NCBI RefSeq assembly: GCF_023554995.1
Contig: NZ_JAMJPK010000011.1
Coordinates: 20,122 to 84,121 of the forward strand
Reading direction: 5' to 3'
Length of the DNA stretch: 64,000 bases
DNA from: Halomonas gemina
Lineage (GTDB): Bacteria > Pseudomonadota > Gammaproteobacteria > Pseudomonadales > Halomonadaceae
The position numbers and the translations under genes were made by a program. The notes under the pieces were generated by a model, which had not been told where the DNA came from, made no database searches, and saw nothing but the letters and a program-made list of their open reading frames with translations. Shown here one piece after another: positions 25,964 through 35,794 of this stretch. Position 1 is the first letter of the stretch, and every line of letters begins with the position of its first letter.

Positions 25964-27181
25964 CTAGCCCCGCGAGGCCCGCAGCAACAGGTTGCGCGGC
26001 GTCAGTTCGCGCGCGCAGAAGGTGCCGAGCTCGACCCTGAAGCCCGCCTCCTCGAGCCGCCGCTGGCGGTCCAGCACCAGCCACACCTCTAGCGGGCGGC
26101 GGAAGAGGTGGCGGACCAGTTCGAGGCGCGTGACCTCGGCCTGGCGCCGCCGGCCTTGCTGCTCGAAGGCCTGCCAGTCGATGCCCGCCGGCAGGTCCAG
26201 CCCCTTGCGCGCGGCGGCCCAGCGACAGAACCCCGCGAAGCTGACGGGCATCCGGCCATAGGCGAGGCTCGGCACCGGCAGGTAGGCATCCAGGCCCCGA
26301 ACCTCGCGCTGCAGGGCATCGAAGCCCAGCCGCCAGGCATTGGCCCGCTCGCGATGGCGCCGCACGTGGCGCGGCGCCGTCACGGTCTCCTGCACCGCCA
26401 TGGCCAGGTCCTCCCGGGTGAGCGAGACGCCGTGTTCGGCGACCAGCTCGCGCCCGCGCCGCGAGAGTGGCCGGTAGTGCGCATCGGCGGTGCGGTGATA
26501 GCAGCACGGCGCCAGGGTCACGGCGCTGCCCCTGGCGGCGGCGAGCTCGATCAGCCGCCCGTGCAGGTCGCCGCAGGCATGCAGGGCCGCCACCTGGGTG
26601 TCCGCCGCGAGCCAGCCGGCGGCATCGGCAGCCAGCACGTCCTGCTGGGCCAGTTGCACCCGGGCCCCCTGTCGCTCGGCCAGCGCCTGGCCGTCGCGGC
26701 ACAGCGCGGCCTGCCACTCCAGGCCGGTGACTTCACGGTCGAGGTGGCGGGACAGGGTTCGGGCCAGATGGCCCTTGCCGGCACACCACTCAAGCAGCCT
26801 GGCCTCCGGCAGCGCCGCCATCCGGGGCACGAAGGCCGCGACCTGCTGCCACTTGCGCCCGCCCATGTGCTCGGCCCACCGCGCCGGCAGGCCTAGCTCC
26901 TCGCCCAGACCCTCGGCGGGCAGCTCAGGGAGCTCGACCAGGGCCGCGAGTTCCGCCACCGGCAAGTGCTCGGCCAGGGGAGAGGCGGTGAAGGGGTCGG
27001 CCTGCAGCCGCGCGCAGGCGTCGTCATCGAGGGCCAGCAGGCTCTCGGCAAGCTCGGGATGTGCCTCGGCCCAGGGGAGGCGGCGATGCTGGAACGGCAT
27101 GGGCCGCCACAGCGGCTGCCATTTGGCCAGCAGCGCGGTCAGCCGGGCGAAGCGGTCGCCGTGGGAGGGGGTATCGGGCAT
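25964..27181 (-). CDS. Methyltransferase-domain protein (METTL25/PF13679-like)
   Basis: A 405-residue cytoplasmic protein. A helical N-terminal half is followed by a SAM-binding motif, RLLEWCAGKGHLARTL, and VTGLEWQAALC. The segment ALHACGDLHGRLIELA with TLAPCCYHRT resembles the C-terminal active-site region of METTL25-like methyltransferases. The target (RNA or protein) is unknown. Starts at ATG 27181. The divergent SDR gene begins 149 bases away. Confidence 0.78.
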   Translation of the reverse strand: MPDTPSHGDRFARLTALLAKWQPLWRPMPFQHRRLPWAEAHPELAESLLALDDDACARLQADPFTASPLAEHLPVAELAALVELPELPAEGLGEELGLPARWAEHMGGRKWQQVAAFVPRMAALPEARLLEWCAGKGHLARTLSRHLDREVTGLEWQAALCRDGQALAERQGARVQLAQQDVLAADAAGWLAADTQVAALHACGDLHGRLIELAAARGSAVTLAPCCYHRTADAHYRPLSRRGRELVAEHGVSLTREDLAMAVQETVTAPRHVRRHRERANAWRLGFDALQREVRGLDAYLPVPSLAYGRMPVSFAGFCRWAAARKGLDLPAGIDWQAFEQQGRRRQAEVTRLELVRHLFRRPLEVWLVLDRQRRLEEAGFRVELGTFCARELTPRNLLLRASRG

Positions 27182-27329
27182 GGCAGGTCAATCTCGGGAC
27201 AGGCCCGCATTGTAGGGGCTTCACGGCCGGCTTGCATGGCCGGGCGCCAGGCGACAGAGTGCGGGGTGCACCTTCCGGGCCTCCTCGAGGCACCGGCCCC
27301 CGACCGTCCACCTGCCAGGAGCCCCGCCG

Positions 27330-28196
27330 ATGCCCGCCCCTCCCGACGCCTCCGCCCGCAGCGTGCTGGTTACCGGCTGCTCCAGCGGTATCGGCCACGC
27401 CGCCGCCCATATCCTGGCCGGCCGCGGCTGGCGCGTGTTCGCCACCGCCCGGCGCGAGGCGGACCTGGCCGGGCTGCGCGACGCCGGCCTGGAGGCCGTG
27501 GCGCTGGAGCTGGACGACAGCGCCTCGATCGAGGCCTGCGTCGCGGCGGTGCTGGAGGCGACCGGCGGGCGGCTCGATGCGCTGTTCAACAATGCCGCCT
27601 ATGGCCAGCCCGGGGCCGTGGAGGACCTCGGCCGCGAGGTGCTGCGCGCCCAGCTGGAGACCAACCTGCTCGGCACCCACGAGCTCACCTGCCGGGTGCT
27701 GCCGGCGATGCGCCGCCAGGGCCACGGGCGCATCGTGCAGAACAGCTCCGTGCTGGGCCTGGCCGCCCTGCCCTACCGCGGCGCCTATGTCTGCTCCAAG
27801 TTCGCCCTGGAGGGGCTGACCGACACCCTGCGTATGGAGCTCACCGGCAGCGGCATCCAGGTCAGCCTGATCGAGCCGGGCCCGATCACCAGCCGCTTTC
27901 GCGAAAACGCCTATCGCGCCTTCAAGGCGCATATCGACACCGCCCACAGCGCCCATGCCGACACCTACCGGGCGGTCGAGGCGCGGCTGGCCGGCGACGA
28001 CAGCGGCGGGCGCTTCACCCTCGGCGCCGAGGCGGTGGTCGACAAGCTGGTGCACGCCCTGGAGAGCCCGCGCCCGAAGGCACGCTACTACGTGACCCTG
28101 CCGACCCACCTGTTCGGCACCCTCAGGAGGGTGCTCGGCACCCGGGCACTGGACCGGGTGCTGCTGCGCTCGACCCGAAGCGAGCGGCAGCCCTGA
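27330..28196 (+). CDS. Short-chain dehydrogenase/reductase (SDR)
   Basis: A 288-residue classical SDR: cofactor motif TGCSSGIG, NNAAYG (NNAG-type), catalytic Ser in QNSSVLG, and the YxxxK pair YVCSK. An Arg follows TAR in the second strand, suggesting NADP(H). The C-terminus extends by about 40 residues, as in 17-beta-hydroxysteroid-dehydrogenase-like SDRs. The substrate is unknown. Confidence 0.92.
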   Translation: MPAPPDASARSVLVTGCSSGIGHAAAHILAGRGWRVFATARREADLAGLRDAGLEAVALELDDSASIEACVAAVLEATGGRLDALFNNAAYGQPGAVEDLGREVLRAQLETNLLGTHELTCRVLPAMRRQGHGRIVQNSSVLGLAALPYRGAYVCSKFALEGLTDTLRMELTGSGIQVSLIEPGPITSRFRENAYRAFKAHIDTAHSAHADTYRAVEARLAGDDSGGRFTLGAEAVVDKLVHALESPRPKARYYVTLPTHLFGTLRRVLGTRALDRVLLRSTRSERQP

Positions 28197-28211
28197 GGGC
28201 CGAAAACCTCA

Positions 28212-29180
28212 TCAGATGGTATTGCGCAGCCCCAGCTCGTAGGGGTGGGGGTCCAGATAGGTCTGCTCGCGGATATAGGCCGAGCCGTGGCGCTTCACGT
28301 AGTGGTTGAGCAGGCGGATCGGCACCACCAGATGCACGTGCCCGAGGCGATAGTCCTCGATGGCCGCCAGCAGGTCCTGGCGGGTCTCGCCGTCCACCGC
28401 CTCCCGGAGGTAGCCCAGCACGTGCATCAGCGCATTGGCGTGGGTCTTGCGGGTCGCCGGCCGCCCAAGCGCGGCCATGAAGCGCTGGAGGTAGTGGGCC
28501 ATGGCCTCCTGAAGCGGCAGCTTGCTCGACTCGGCGAGGTAGCGCCCCAGTTCGCGATAGGCCTCCACGTGGTGGGCCATCAGCAGGTACTTCTGACGGC
28601 TGTGGAACTGCAGCAGGGCATGATAGCTGGGGGTGGCCTCCACACGGCGCTTCCAGTCGTCGAAGGCGTAGACCCGGGTGATGAAGTTCTCGCGCAGCAC
28701 CGGGTCGTTCATGCGCGCCTCCTCCTCCAGCGGCAGCTCCGGGAAGTGGCGGCGCAGGGCACGCACGAAGGCGCCCGAGTCGGCATGGCTGGGCATGCCG
28801 TTGGGGTGATAGACCTTGACCCGCTCCAGCCCGCAGCTCGGCGAGCCCTTCATCAGGATGAAGCCGCGCAGGTGGCGGTGGCTGGCGGCAAAGTCCGTAC
28901 TGACCTCGGCCAGCCGCTCGGTGACGTCGAGGCTCGGGTCCCGGGTGCCCTGCACGCGGGGCTCCTCGCCCTGCAGCCCGACGAGGCGGATGGGGTCGCG
29001 GGGCACGCCGAGGCCGGCCTCGAGCTCGGGGCAGAAGGGCTCGAAGGCGAAACGGTCCTGGAGGACCTCCAGGCAGTAGCGGGAGCGCTTGTGCCCGCCG
29101 TTGTAGCGCACCTGCTCGCCCATCAGGCAGGCGCTGATACCTACCGGAATCCCTTCCCTGCTTGCCGCCTGGTCCGCCAT
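28212..29180 (-). CDS. DUF523-DUF1722 fusion protein (YbgA-like)
   Basis: A 322-residue protein. Residues 1-150 are DUF523: GISACLMGEQVRYNGGHKRS, FEPFCPELEAGLGVPR, GSPSCGLERVKVY, with conserved cysteines. Residues 170-320 are the DUF1722/YbgA domain: LLQFHSRQKYLLMAHH, RKTHANALMHVLGYL, PIRLLNHYVKRH. This pairing is common in proteobacteria, often near photolyase genes, but none is adjacent here. ATG 29180 follows AGGAGGAG. The biochemical role is not established. Confidence 0.87.
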   Translation of the reverse strand: MADQAASREGIPVGISACLMGEQVRYNGGHKRSRYCLEVLQDRFAFEPFCPELEAGLGVPRDPIRLVGLQGEEPRVQGTRDPSLDVTERLAEVSTDFAASHRHLRGFILMKGSPSCGLERVKVYHPNGMPSHADSGAFVRALRRHFPELPLEEEARMNDPVLRENFITRVYAFDDWKRRVEATPSYHALLQFHSRQKYLLMAHHVEAYRELGRYLAESSKLPLQEAMAHYLQRFMAALGRPATRKTHANALMHVLGYLREAVDGETRQDLLAAIEDYRLGHVHLVVPIRLLNHYVKRHGSAYIREQTYLDPHPYELGLRNTI

Positions 29181-29302
29181 CGCCGCGCTCCTCCTCTCAA
29201 CGTGCATCGCTCGCCGTGCATCGCCTGCCGGGTATCTCTCCCGGCACGCACCTCGGGCAGCGCCATTGTGGCATAGCCATGACGCGCTGCCAGTCCCGGC
29301 AA

Positions 29303-29503
29303 CTAGCGCACCAGGCCCAGGCGCCAGTGCCACTCGGCGAGGCTCTCCTCGGGGTAGCCGGCGAAGCAGCGGTCGTTGTCGCGGGCCTCGACCTCCACCC
29401 TGGCGGTCTTGCGGCAGATCGAACAGTAGCAGCGCTGATAGGGGTGGGGGGAATCAACGCGGAAGTGCACTGCGCCGCAGTGGCAGGAACCTTCGAGCAG
29501 CAT
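29303..29503 (-). pseudogene. GFA-family paralogue with in-frame internal deletion
   Basis: A 66-residue frame that closely matches both ends of the intact gene at 7846-8319: the start LLEGSCHCGAV...CYCSICRKTA and the end VEVEARDNDRCFAGYPEES. About 90 residues between them are gone, including the second zinc site HFCRHC. The fusion is in frame, at a GGGTG-like junction. With half the zinc ligands missing it is unlikely to fold as a GFA enzyme. The retained similarity suggests the copy and the deletion are recent. Confidence 0.82.
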
Positions 29504-29609
29504 GACGATACCTCGCTTTAGCACACGGGCACACGGGCACATGGACCATCGGCCTGCGGCGGCGCCTGGGGGACCAGTAGAACCTGAACAACCCCACGAC
29601 CAGCGTGAC

Positions 29610-29714
29610 TACCTTAGGCATCACGGCTGCGAGGTCTTCCAGGGCTACCTGTTCGCCCGGCCGATGCCGCTGGATGCGCTGATCGAGTGGCTGGCGTCTC
29701 GGTCCTCAGACTGA
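29610..29714 (+). pseudogene. C-terminal scrap of an EAL-domain phosphodiesterase
   Basis: The last 34 codons read GCEVFQGYLFARPMPLDALI, the characteristic end of EAL domains (G-C-x-x-x-QGYLFxxPxP). No catalytic EAL or DFG residues are present, and upstream sequence shows no similarity. It is a leftover of a deleted c-di-GMP phosphodiesterase gene. Confidence 0.68.
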
Positions 29715-30434
29715 GGCGAGCGTGCCCAGCAGCCTCTCCGGCAGGCGTGCACCGCCCAGCCGCCGGAGCCCGGCCCACAGCGTCACCTGGTTGGCAGTCA
29801 GCAGCTCCCGGCCGGTCTCGCGGCTCAGGGCCTCGCGCAGGAACAGCGAGTTGACCGCCGTGTCGGGCACCAGCAGCGGACGCGAGGCATCGGGATAGCG
29901 GGCGCAGAAGCGACGCACCTCCGCGCACAGGTCGGCGCGATGGGAATCGGCCGCATAGGGGCAGTCCAGTGCCTTGTCGTTGACCACGCTGACACCGCCC
30001 TCCCGCAAAAAGCTCACCAGCCGCAGGGTCACGTCGTCCGGATAGGGGCTGAGCAGGTCCACCCGCTCATGACCGAGGGCGGCCAGCGCCTCGTGGAAGG
30101 CCAGCGCCGTGCTGGTGACCGGCACCCCCAGCCGGGATGCCAGGGACGTGCGCTGCTCGCGGGCCCAGTCGAGCCCGCCGATGAAGCTGGCGCTGGTGCA
30201 GGCCCATACCATGGCCTGGGCACCGCCCTCCTCCACCAGGGTCCTACCCATCGGGACCAGCCGCTCCACGTCGCCCAGCGCCAGCAGCGCTGCCAGCGCA
30301 TGGTGGCCATCGCTTTGCACCTTGCCCACCTGGATCCGCGGCAGCCCGCCCATCTCGTCGCCGAGGGTGTACCACTCATAGTCATCCGGTCCATCGTCGG
30401 GCAGCAGGATGCCCAGGCAGGGTTCTTGCGACAT
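29706..30434 (-). CDS. Asp/Glu racemase-fold protein, maleate isomerase type
   Basis: A 242-residue protein: GILLPDDGPDDYEWY, the first catalytic Cys in VWACTSASFIGG, GVPVTSTALAFHEALAALG, and a Cys-containing DCPYAADSH before LLVPDTAVNSLFL. This is the maleate cis-trans isomerase/arylmalonate decarboxylase family layout. The substrate is not predictable. The C-terminal TANQVTLWAGLRRLG is typical. Confidence 0.82.
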   Translation of the reverse strand: MSQEPCLGILLPDDGPDDYEWYTLGDEMGGLPRIQVGKVQSDGHHALAALLALGDVERLVPMGRTLVEEGGAQAMVWACTSASFIGGLDWAREQRTSLASRLGVPVTSTALAFHEALAALGHERVDLLSPYPDDVTLRLVSFLREGGVSVVNDKALDCPYAADSHRADLCAEVRRFCARYPDASRPLLVPDTAVNSLFLREALSRETGRELLTANQVTLWAGLRRLGGARLPERLLGTLASV

Positions 30435-30534
30435 GCGATGACCTCCCGGTCTGGCTGAAGACGTTGTACAACTGGTCAGGGCTTGCCGCTAGGCTATCGC
30501 AGTCCCCCCGGCGGCTGGCAATGCCCCTTAAGGC

Positions 30535-30816
30535 TCAGAGGAACTCGCGGGTGGCATCCAGCACCCGCCCGTCGACCGTGCGCTGCAGCTTGTCCTCGAT
30601 CTCGCTGCACAACGAGGCCACGTCCCGCGACGAGGTGCCCACCACCACGAAGCTCCACTCGCTGGCATCGTGGCGGTCAAGCTCGCCGCTCTCGCAGACC
30701 GCAATCGACGGGTGGCGTCCGAAACGCTCGTGAAGGCCGCCCATGCGCTGGCGCTTCTCCTTCAGCGAGCGGCAGCCCGGCAGGGCGACCCTGAGGGTCA
30801 GGACGGCGATATGCAT
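30535..30816 (-). CDS. DUF503-family protein
   Basis: A 93-residue protein: HIAVLTLRVALPGCRSLKEK, RFGRHPSIAVCESGELDRHD and a FVVVGTSSRDV strand. This is the ferredoxin-like DUF503/YlxP fold. In other bacteria ylxP lies by nusA-infB-rbfA; here it is alone. ATG 30816 follows GAGGAG. The function is unproven. Confidence 0.85.
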   Translation of the reverse strand: MHIAVLTLRVALPGCRSLKEKRQRMGGLHERFGRHPSIAVCESGELDRHDASEWSFVVVGTSSRDVASLCSEIEDKLQRTVDGRVLDATREFL

Positions 30817-30943
30817 GGCGGACTCCTCTGGCCTGCGGGGGATCTCTCGGGTAGGCACCGGGCGCCTACCCAGGCTGAGGGCAGCATAGTAGCCTTGTCC
30901 ATCGCCTGCCCCGACGGGGATCACGATCACGCCAGGAGAGCCC

Positions 30944-31609
30944 ATGATCCGCCTACACCACTGCATCAGCGCCCGCTCCTTCCGCCCCCTCTGGATGCTC
31001 GAGGAACTGGGGCTGCACTATGAGCTGGTCCTGCACGACTTCCCACCGCGGGTGCACGACGAGGCCTTCCTGGCGATCAACCCGCTGGGCACGGTGCCCG
31101 CCCTCCTCGATGGCGAGGTGTGCATGACCGAGTCGGCGGCCATCTGCCAGTACCTGGCCGCCCGCCATCCCGAGGGCGGCATGGACGTGGCCAGCGACGA
31201 GCCCGCCTATGGCGACTACCTCAACCTCCTGCACTTCGGCGAGGCGACCCTGACCTTCCCGCAGACCCTGGTGCTGCGCTATGGGCAATTCGAACCCCCG
31301 GAGCGCCGACTGCCCCAGGTGGTGGAGGACTACAGCCGCTGGTTCCTGTCCCGGCTGCGGACCCTGGAGCCACGGCTGGAGACACGGCGCTGGCTCTGCG
31401 CCGAGCGTTTCACCGCGGCCGACGTCTCGGTGGGTTATGCGCTGCTGCTGGCCAGCCACCTGGGGCTGGACGAACGCTTCAAGCCGAACGTGCGCGACTA
31501 CTGGACACGCCTGCAGGCACGCGAGGCCTTCCAGCGCAGTCTGGAGGCCCAGCATGCCGCCGCGGTGGCCCAAGGCATCTCGCCGACGGCCGCCATGGAA
31601 TGGCGCTGA
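30944..31609 (+). CDS. Glutathione S-transferase family protein
   Basis: A 221-residue GST. N-terminal thioredoxin fold: IRLHHCISARSFRPLWMLEEL with a Ser/Arg active-site loop, then NPLGTVPALLDG and the glutathione-contact MTESAAICQYLA. The all-alpha C-terminal domain contains RFTAADVSVGYALLLA. It probably conjugates or reduces an electrophile. It ends 95 bases before the cyclotransferase-like gene. Confidence 0.92.
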   Translation: MIRLHHCISARSFRPLWMLEELGLHYELVLHDFPPRVHDEAFLAINPLGTVPALLDGEVCMTESAAICQYLAARHPEGGMDVASDEPAYGDYLNLLHFGEATLTFPQTLVLRYGQFEPPERRLPQVVEDYSRWFLSRLRTLEPRLETRRWLCAERFTAADVSVGYALLLASHLGLDERFKPNVRDYWTRLQAREAFQRSLEAQHAAAVAQGISPTAAMEWR

Positions 31610-31704
31610 GCCTGGATAGCGAAGGCGTGGCAGACCATGGCATCGAGCGAGGTGCCAAGGGTATCCTTGGCAGGCAGATGACAGCGTTTCGGAACCGGCC
31701 AGCC

Positions 31705-32094
31705 ATGCACACACCCGCCCTCGCCATCACCCGCACGCCCCTGGTCGCCGTCTACGGCACCCTGAAGCGCGGACTGCGCAACCACCACTGGCTGGAAGGC
31801 GCCCACTTCCTGGGGGCCGACCGCCTCACCTCGGCCACCCTCTACGACCTCGGGCCCTACCCCGCGGCCAAGCCCGAGGCATCGCGGGGCATCGAGGTGG
31901 AGGTCTTCGAAGTCAGCGCCCGGCTGCTGGCCGGCCTGGATCGGCTCGAGGACTACCGGGTGCGGACCCCGAAGCATGGCGACTACGAGCGCGTCATCCA
32001 GGCCACCGCCTTCGGCCCCGCCTGGCTCTACCTCTACAACCGCGAGGTGGCCGGCTGCCCGGTGATCCGCGAAGGGGCCTGGCGGCCCCGATAG
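31705..32094 (+). CDS. Gamma-glutamylcyclotransferase-like protein (GGCT/AIG2 fold)
   Basis: A 129-residue protein with the family's YGTLKRG loop (PLVAVYGTLKRGLRNH), GPYPAAKP, and LDRLEDYRVRTPKHGDYERV. In GGCT-like proteins the YGTL loop binds the gamma-glutamyl group and a Glu near LE-x-Y is catalytic (LDRLEDY here). It may degrade gamma-glutamyl peptides, fitting the GST next door. An in-frame ATG at 31678 is an alternative start. Confidence 0.85.
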   Translation: MHTPALAITRTPLVAVYGTLKRGLRNHHWLEGAHFLGADRLTSATLYDLGPYPAAKPEASRGIEVEVFEVSARLLAGLDRLEDYRVRTPKHGDYERVIQATAFGPAWLYLYNREVAGCPVIREGAWRPR

Positions 32095-32160
32095 CCCCAC
32101 GGCTGTGGTATAAACGCGGACATTCGGGAACCCCAACGGAATATCACCAGGGAGACGGCC

Positions 32161-32484
32161 ATGGTCCGCTTCATCTTCTACATCGCCGCGCTGGCCGGCC
32201 TGGCCTATGGCGGGCTCTACTTCTACTACGGCGTGGAGATCAAGCGCGCCCTCGACCAGCGCCTCGACGACCTCGGTCTCACCGCCGTGGAGGTGAGACG
32301 CGTCGATTTCGACCCCATGGCGCCCCTGGCCAGCGACACCCGTATCACCGCCGAGGTGACCTACGGCGGCGCCGAGGCGAGCCTCGACATCCGCGTCATC
32401 GGCCATCCGGTATTTTCCGAGGAGACCCGCCTGGAGCTCGACAGCCTGCAGGCCCTGCGGCTGACCATCGGCGCCGGCGGTTGA
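32161..32484 (+). CDS. Hypothetical single-pass membrane protein
   Basis: 107 residues: an N-terminal hydrophobic anchor (FIFYIAALAGLAYGGLYFYYG) and a charged beta-rich domain (VEVRRVDFDPMAPLASDT). The gene follows a GGGAGA ribosome site. I recognise no family. REP-like palindromes follow it. Confidence 0.72.
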   Translation: MVRFIFYIAALAGLAYGGLYFYYGVEIKRALDQRLDDLGLTAVEVRRVDFDPMAPLASDTRITAEVTYGGAEASLDIRVIGHPVFSEETRLELDSLQALRLTIGAGG

Positions 32485-32530
32485 GGCGGGTTCAGCCGAC
32501 CGATACGCCACATCGAAATCGCAATCGCCT

Positions 32531-32570
32531 GTGGGCGAGAGATTCGCGAAGCAAGCTTCGCTCCCACGAA
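32531..32570. repeat. REP-like palindrome, copy 1
   Basis: GTGGG at the left and CCCAC at the right enclose GCGAAGC-AA-GCTTCGC. The GATTCGCG...CCCACGAA layout is shared with the copy 30 bases downstream, as in intergenic REP clusters. Confidence 0.6.
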
Positions 32571-32600
32571 GACCTGCCGAGTGCCAGAGGTGAGCACCGA

Positions 32601-32638
32601 GTCGGGGATTCGCGCGGCCGGAAGCGCGCCCACGAAAA
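32601..32638. repeat. REP-like palindrome, copy 2
   Basis: GGGGATTCGCGC ... GAAGCGCGCCCACGAA, the same consensus as the preceding copy with a CGCGC stem. Confidence 0.55.
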
Positions 32639-32707
32639 TCCGCCAGGCGGCATGATATGCTCGGGGCACATCAACCGGCCTCTGTGCCGAACTTCGAGGA
32701 GAGCAAC

Positions 32708-32986
32708 ATGGCTCAGGCAAGCGCACGTCATATCCTGGTGGACAGCGAAGCAAAGTGTAACGAACTCAAGGCCGAGATCGAGGGCGGTCGCGACTTCGCC
32801 GAGGTCGCCCGCGAGAACTCCTCCTGCCCGTCCGGCAAGCAGGGCGGCGAGCTCGGCACCTTCGGCCCGGGCCAGATGGTGCCGGAATTCGACAAGGCGG
32901 TCTTCGAGGGGGAAGTGGGCAAGGTGCAGGGCCCCGTGAAGACCCAGTTCGGCTACCACCTGCTGGAGGTCACCGAGCGCAGCTGA
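32708..32986 (+). CDS. ppiC: Parvulin-type peptidyl-prolyl isomerase (PpiC-like)
   Basis: A 92-residue single parvulin domain: ASARHILVDSEAKCNELK, FAEVARENSSCPSGKQGGEL, GTFGPGQMVPEFDKAVF, QFGYHLLEV. The active-site His (RHIL and YHLL) and Cys are present. There is no signal peptide, so it is cytoplasmic, as is E. coli PpiC. GAGGAG precedes ATG 32708 and a strong terminator follows. Confidence 0.93.
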   Translation: MAQASARHILVDSEAKCNELKAEIEGGRDFAEVARENSSCPSGKQGGELGTFGPGQMVPEFDKAVFEGEVGKVQGPVKTQFGYHLLEVTERS

Positions 32987-33009
32987 TCGCCCGACTCGCC
33001 CTGATCGAC

Positions 33010-33039
33010 GCCGTGCATGGCCGCCATGCACGGCTTTTT
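33010..33039 (+). terminator. Rho-independent terminator after ppiC
   Basis: GCCGTGCATGG-CCG-CCATGCACGGC is a perfect 11-bp stem with a 3-base loop, followed directly by TTTTTC. Confidence 0.92.
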
Positions 33040-33116
33040 CTTGTACAACCCCTGTATCATCCGGCCAGTCGCGCTAGGATGGGAGGCACCAGCGATCACC
33101 ACAGGAGGAGCCGCGA

Positions 33117-33323
33117 ATGAACGACGAGGCCTTTCAACACAGTATCCGCAAGCTGCTGAAGACGGTGGGTGTCACCACCCAGCAGGAGATCGAGAGGGCC
33201 GTGCAGCAAGCCCTCGCCGAGGGGCACCTCGAGGGCAACGAGACGCTTCCGGCCCGGGTGACCGTGGAGGTGGATGGCCTGAGCCTGGCGCTCGACTTCG
33301 ACGGGGACATCACCCTTGAGTGA
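33117..33323 (+). CDS. DUF6494-family small protein
   Basis: A 68-residue protein: [21 protein letters not shown], an Ala/Glu helix, then [18 protein letters not shown] recognise the DUF6494 pattern of a short helical start and a beta C-terminus. GGAGG precedes ATG 33117. Its stop lies 7 bases before the ATPase start, so it is the first gene of an ABC-exporter operon. The function is unknown. Confidence 0.78.
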   Translation: MNDEAFQHSIRKLLKTVGVTTQQEIERAVQQALAEGHLEGNETLPARVTVEVDGLSLALDFDGDITLE

Positions 33324-33330
33324 CGCGCCG

Positions 33331-34254
<924 letters not shown>

Positions 34255-34256
34255 GC

Positions 34257-35027
34257 ATGAAGCGTTTCAACCTGCAATCCGTCAAGACCCTTTACCGCGC
34301 CGAGATGGCGCGCAGCCTGCGCACCGTGCTGCAGAGCATCGTCTCACCGGTGATCTCCACCTCGCTCTACTTCGTGGTGTTCGGCGCGGCCATCGGCACC
34401 CGGATCAGCGAGGTGGACGGGATCAGCTATGGCGCCTTCATCGTGCCGGGCCTGATCATGCTGATGCTGCTCACCCAGAGCGTCTCCAACGCCTCCTTCG
34501 GCATCTTCTTTCCGCGCTTCTCGGGCTCGATCTACGAGATCCTCTCGGCGCCGATGTCCTATGTCGAGGTGGTGCTGGGCTATGTGGGGGCGGCGGCGAC
34601 CAAGTCGCTGATCCTCGGTGCCATCGTGCTGGTCACGGCGCGGCTCTTCGTGCCCTACTCCATCGACCACCCGCTGATGATGGTGGTGTTCCTGGTGCTC
34701 ACCGCGGTGACCTTCAGCCTGCTCGGCTTCATCATCGGCATCTGGGCCGACGGCTTCGAGAAGCTGCAGCTGGTGCCGCTGCTGGTGATCACCCCGCTGA
34801 CCTTCCTCGGCGGCACATTCTACTCCATCGACATGCTGCCGCCCTTCTGGCAGACGGTGACCCTGGCCAACCCGGTGGTCTACCTGATCAGCGGCTTTCG
34901 CTGGAGCTTCTATGGCATCAGCGACGTCAGCCCGCTGGTCAGCCTGGGCATGATCCTGCTGTTCCTGGCCGCCGCACTCGCGGTGGTGGGCTGGATCTTC
35001 AAGAGCGGCTACCGCCTCAAGCCCTGA
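34257..35027 (+). CDS. ABC-2 type permease
   Basis: A 256-residue protein with six membrane helices and the ABC-2 marks [38 protein letters not shown], and [19 protein letters not shown]. The pattern is like E. coli YadH. Together with the ATPase it should export an unidentified compound. Start ATG 34257, 2 bases after the ATPase stop. Confidence 0.92.
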   Translation: MKRFNLQSVKTLYRAEMARSLRTVLQSIVSPVISTSLYFVVFGAAIGTRISEVDGISYGAFIVPGLIMLMLLTQSVSNASFGIFFPRFSGSIYEILSAPMSYVEVVLGYVGAAATKSLILGAIVLVTARLFVPYSIDHPLMMVVFLVLTAVTFSLLGFIIGIWADGFEKLQLVPLLVITPLTFLGGTFYSIDMLPPFWQTVTLANPVVYLISGFRWSFYGISDVSPLVSLGMILLFLAAALAVVGWIFKSGYRLKP

Positions 35028-35031
35028 GCCC

Positions 35032-35586
35032 TCACGCGCGGATCAGGGTGCCGGCCTGGCCCTCGAGGAGGCGGCCGATGATGTCGATGGGCAGGATGCG
35101 CCGCGGCAGGGGCGAGGCGACCACGCGTCGCCAGTGGCCGCTGGCCTCCTCGACGAAGGCCCAGCCCCTCTCGGCCTTGAGCCGGCGCATGGTGTCACGG
35201 TCGTAGCCGGGGCCGATGGGCTTTGACGGGGTCAGGAAGGCGGGGTCGTCGGCATCCACCTCGACCCGGGTGAGCAGGCTGGCGCAGCTGGCGCCCGGCG
35301 GCATCTCGTTGAGCAGCTCGGCCTCGATCAGATAGCCGATGATGCCCTCGGTCGCGGCGTCCAGCACGTCCAGCGGGTAGGCGGCCACCTCGCTGTAGGC
35401 CTGGGCCTGGAGAGCCAGCAGGCCCACCTGGGGACCGTTGCCATGGGTCACCACCAGCTGGTGGCGACCGGCGAGCTCGGCCAGGGCGGCCGCCGCTCGC
35501 CGCACATTGTGGCGCTGGTTGTCGATGGTCATGGGCTCGCCACGCCGCAACAGGGCATTGCCGCCCAGGGCTACCACGATTCGCAT
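35032..35586 (-). pseudogene. arcC: Carbamate kinase with in-frame internal deletion
   Basis: A 184-residue frame. The first ~165 residues are a good carbamate kinase N-terminus: RIVVALGGNALLRRGEPM, VVTHGNGPQVGLLALQAQAY, ATEGIIGYLIEAEL, and RRILPIDIIGRLLE. It then jumps to the family's final residues, EGQAGTLIRA. About 120 residues of the ATP-binding C-terminal domain are missing. The CTCGAGG junction could belong to either side. ATG 35586 follows GGAGG. It probably lacks activity. No arcA or arcB is nearby. Confidence 0.82.
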
Positions 35587-35794
35587 GCAGGCCGCCTCCG
35601 GCGTGGGTGTGTTCGGGCCGGGGCACGCTGCAGGAGGCGGCCCGGACGGGGCGCAGGCGGCGTCCCCTTGCATCAGCATAGTCCGGTGCTGCGCTGCCAC
35701 GTACCCGGAACGGCCCCGGGCCCCAGGGCCGGCTATCGAGGTGCGCCCGGGGCGGGTATCATCGCCCTCCTCGCCACCTCACCGCGGAGTTTCC

